From Butyrivibrio sp. NC2002 (GTDB taxonomy: Bacteria; Bacillota; Clostridia; Lachnospirales; Lachnospiraceae), in NCBI RefSeq assembly GCF_000702265.1, contig NZ_KL370881.1:394789-458788 (forward strand): a stretch of 64,000 bases of DNA. Reading direction: 5' to 3'. A program made the position numbers and the translations under genes. This document shows positions 63,836 through 64,000 of this stretch, one piece after another. Each line of letters opens with the position of its first letter. Position 1 is the first letter of the stretch. Under the pieces are notes generated by a model, which ran no database searches, was not told the DNA's origin, and saw only the letters and a list, made by a program, of their open reading frames with translations.

Positions 63836-64000
63836 ATGGACAAAAGTAGAATCGAGGATCTTCTTGAGGTTACAAGAATCAATGAGTTATTGGAAAAAAA
63901 GGAAGCAGCTAATGCAAGAAAACCTTCAAATGTAATTTTGTGGGTACTTGCAGTGCTCGGTGCAATAGCAGCTGTAGCAGCAATTGCTTTTTGCGTATTC
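63836..64000 (+). CDS. small membrane protein, 3' end beyond window
   Basis: 55 codons are visible from the ATG at 63836, behind GTGAGGGGGTTAACC. A charged helix (RIEDLLEVTRINELLEKKEAA) is followed by a membrane segment from about residue 33. Recalls short single-span proteins common near pcrA in Lachnospiraceae; the function is unknown. Confidence 0.65.
   Translation, partial: MDKSRIEDLLEVTRINELLEKKEAANARKPSNVILWVLAVLGAIAAVAAIAFCVF

Overview
The window looks like a core chromosomal segment of a low-to-moderate GC Firmicute, most probably a Lachnospiraceae member of the Butyrivibrio/Pseudobutyrivibrio type. This is inferred from protein character, strong Shine-Dalgarno sites, clostridial gene order (cmk-ispH-rpsA; rimP-nusA-rnpM-ylxQ-infB-rbfA-nrnA-truB-ribF; nusB-xseA-xseB-ispA-dxs-tlyA-nadK-argR-recN) and a folate-type ECF transporter under a THF riboswitch. 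No search was run, so the genus is a guess. I see no prophage, insertion sequence, CRISPR array, rRNA or tRNA gene.

Layout. 1-5.7 kb, mostly minus strand: an ECF-like sigma factor paired with a membrane-anchored transglutaminase-like protein (cut by the window edge), a degenerate GGDEF membrane protein, a PHP-family histidinol-phosphatase-like protein and a chemoreceptor. 6-9.3 kb: gap, pgk and tpiA, each followed by a hairpin. 9.4-10.8 kb: a purine-type NCS2 permease. 11-15.6 kb: a TetR regulator heading a tight operon with a flavoprotein, cmk, ispH and an S1-domain protein. 15.7-19.2 kb: cheR, a secreted lysozyme-like/LRR protein, small membrane and unknown proteins and a CAP-domain protein. 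19.3-21.7 kb: a polar amino-acid (probably cystine) ABC importer.

21.8-34.7 kb is the accessory part, a galactoside-utilisation locus: GH27 and GH2 enzymes, a LacI regulator, an LplB/YtcP/LplA-type oligosaccharide ABC importer, a GH35 beta-galactosidase and a xylulokinase-like sugar kinase. None of the three hydrolases has a visible signal peptide, so oligosaccharides are probably imported by the ABC system and cut in the cytoplasm. Three near-identical 16-bp CCGG-centred palindromes, one at the lacI promoter and two flanking the transporter promoter, are the likely operators. A 69-bp tandem repeat with GC-rich hairpins separates the permease genes from the binding-protein gene.

34.7-63.7 kb is housekeeping: folT behind a THF riboswitch and a hairpin that buries its ribosome-binding site; the rimP-nusA-infB translation/transcription operon, whose promoter is followed at once by a terminator (probable attenuation); rpsO and pnp; deoB; prfC with a structured leader; a transglutaminase-like lipoprotein; then a 12-kb operon running from an Asp23-family protein through nusB, xseAB, isoprenoid genes, tlyA, nadK, argR and recN to pcrA. 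The window ends inside a small membrane-protein gene.

No wholly new system is proven here. The best leads are the sigma/transglutaminase pair, the layered RNA control at folT and nusA, the repeat inside the sugar-ABC operon, and the lysozyme-LRR protein.
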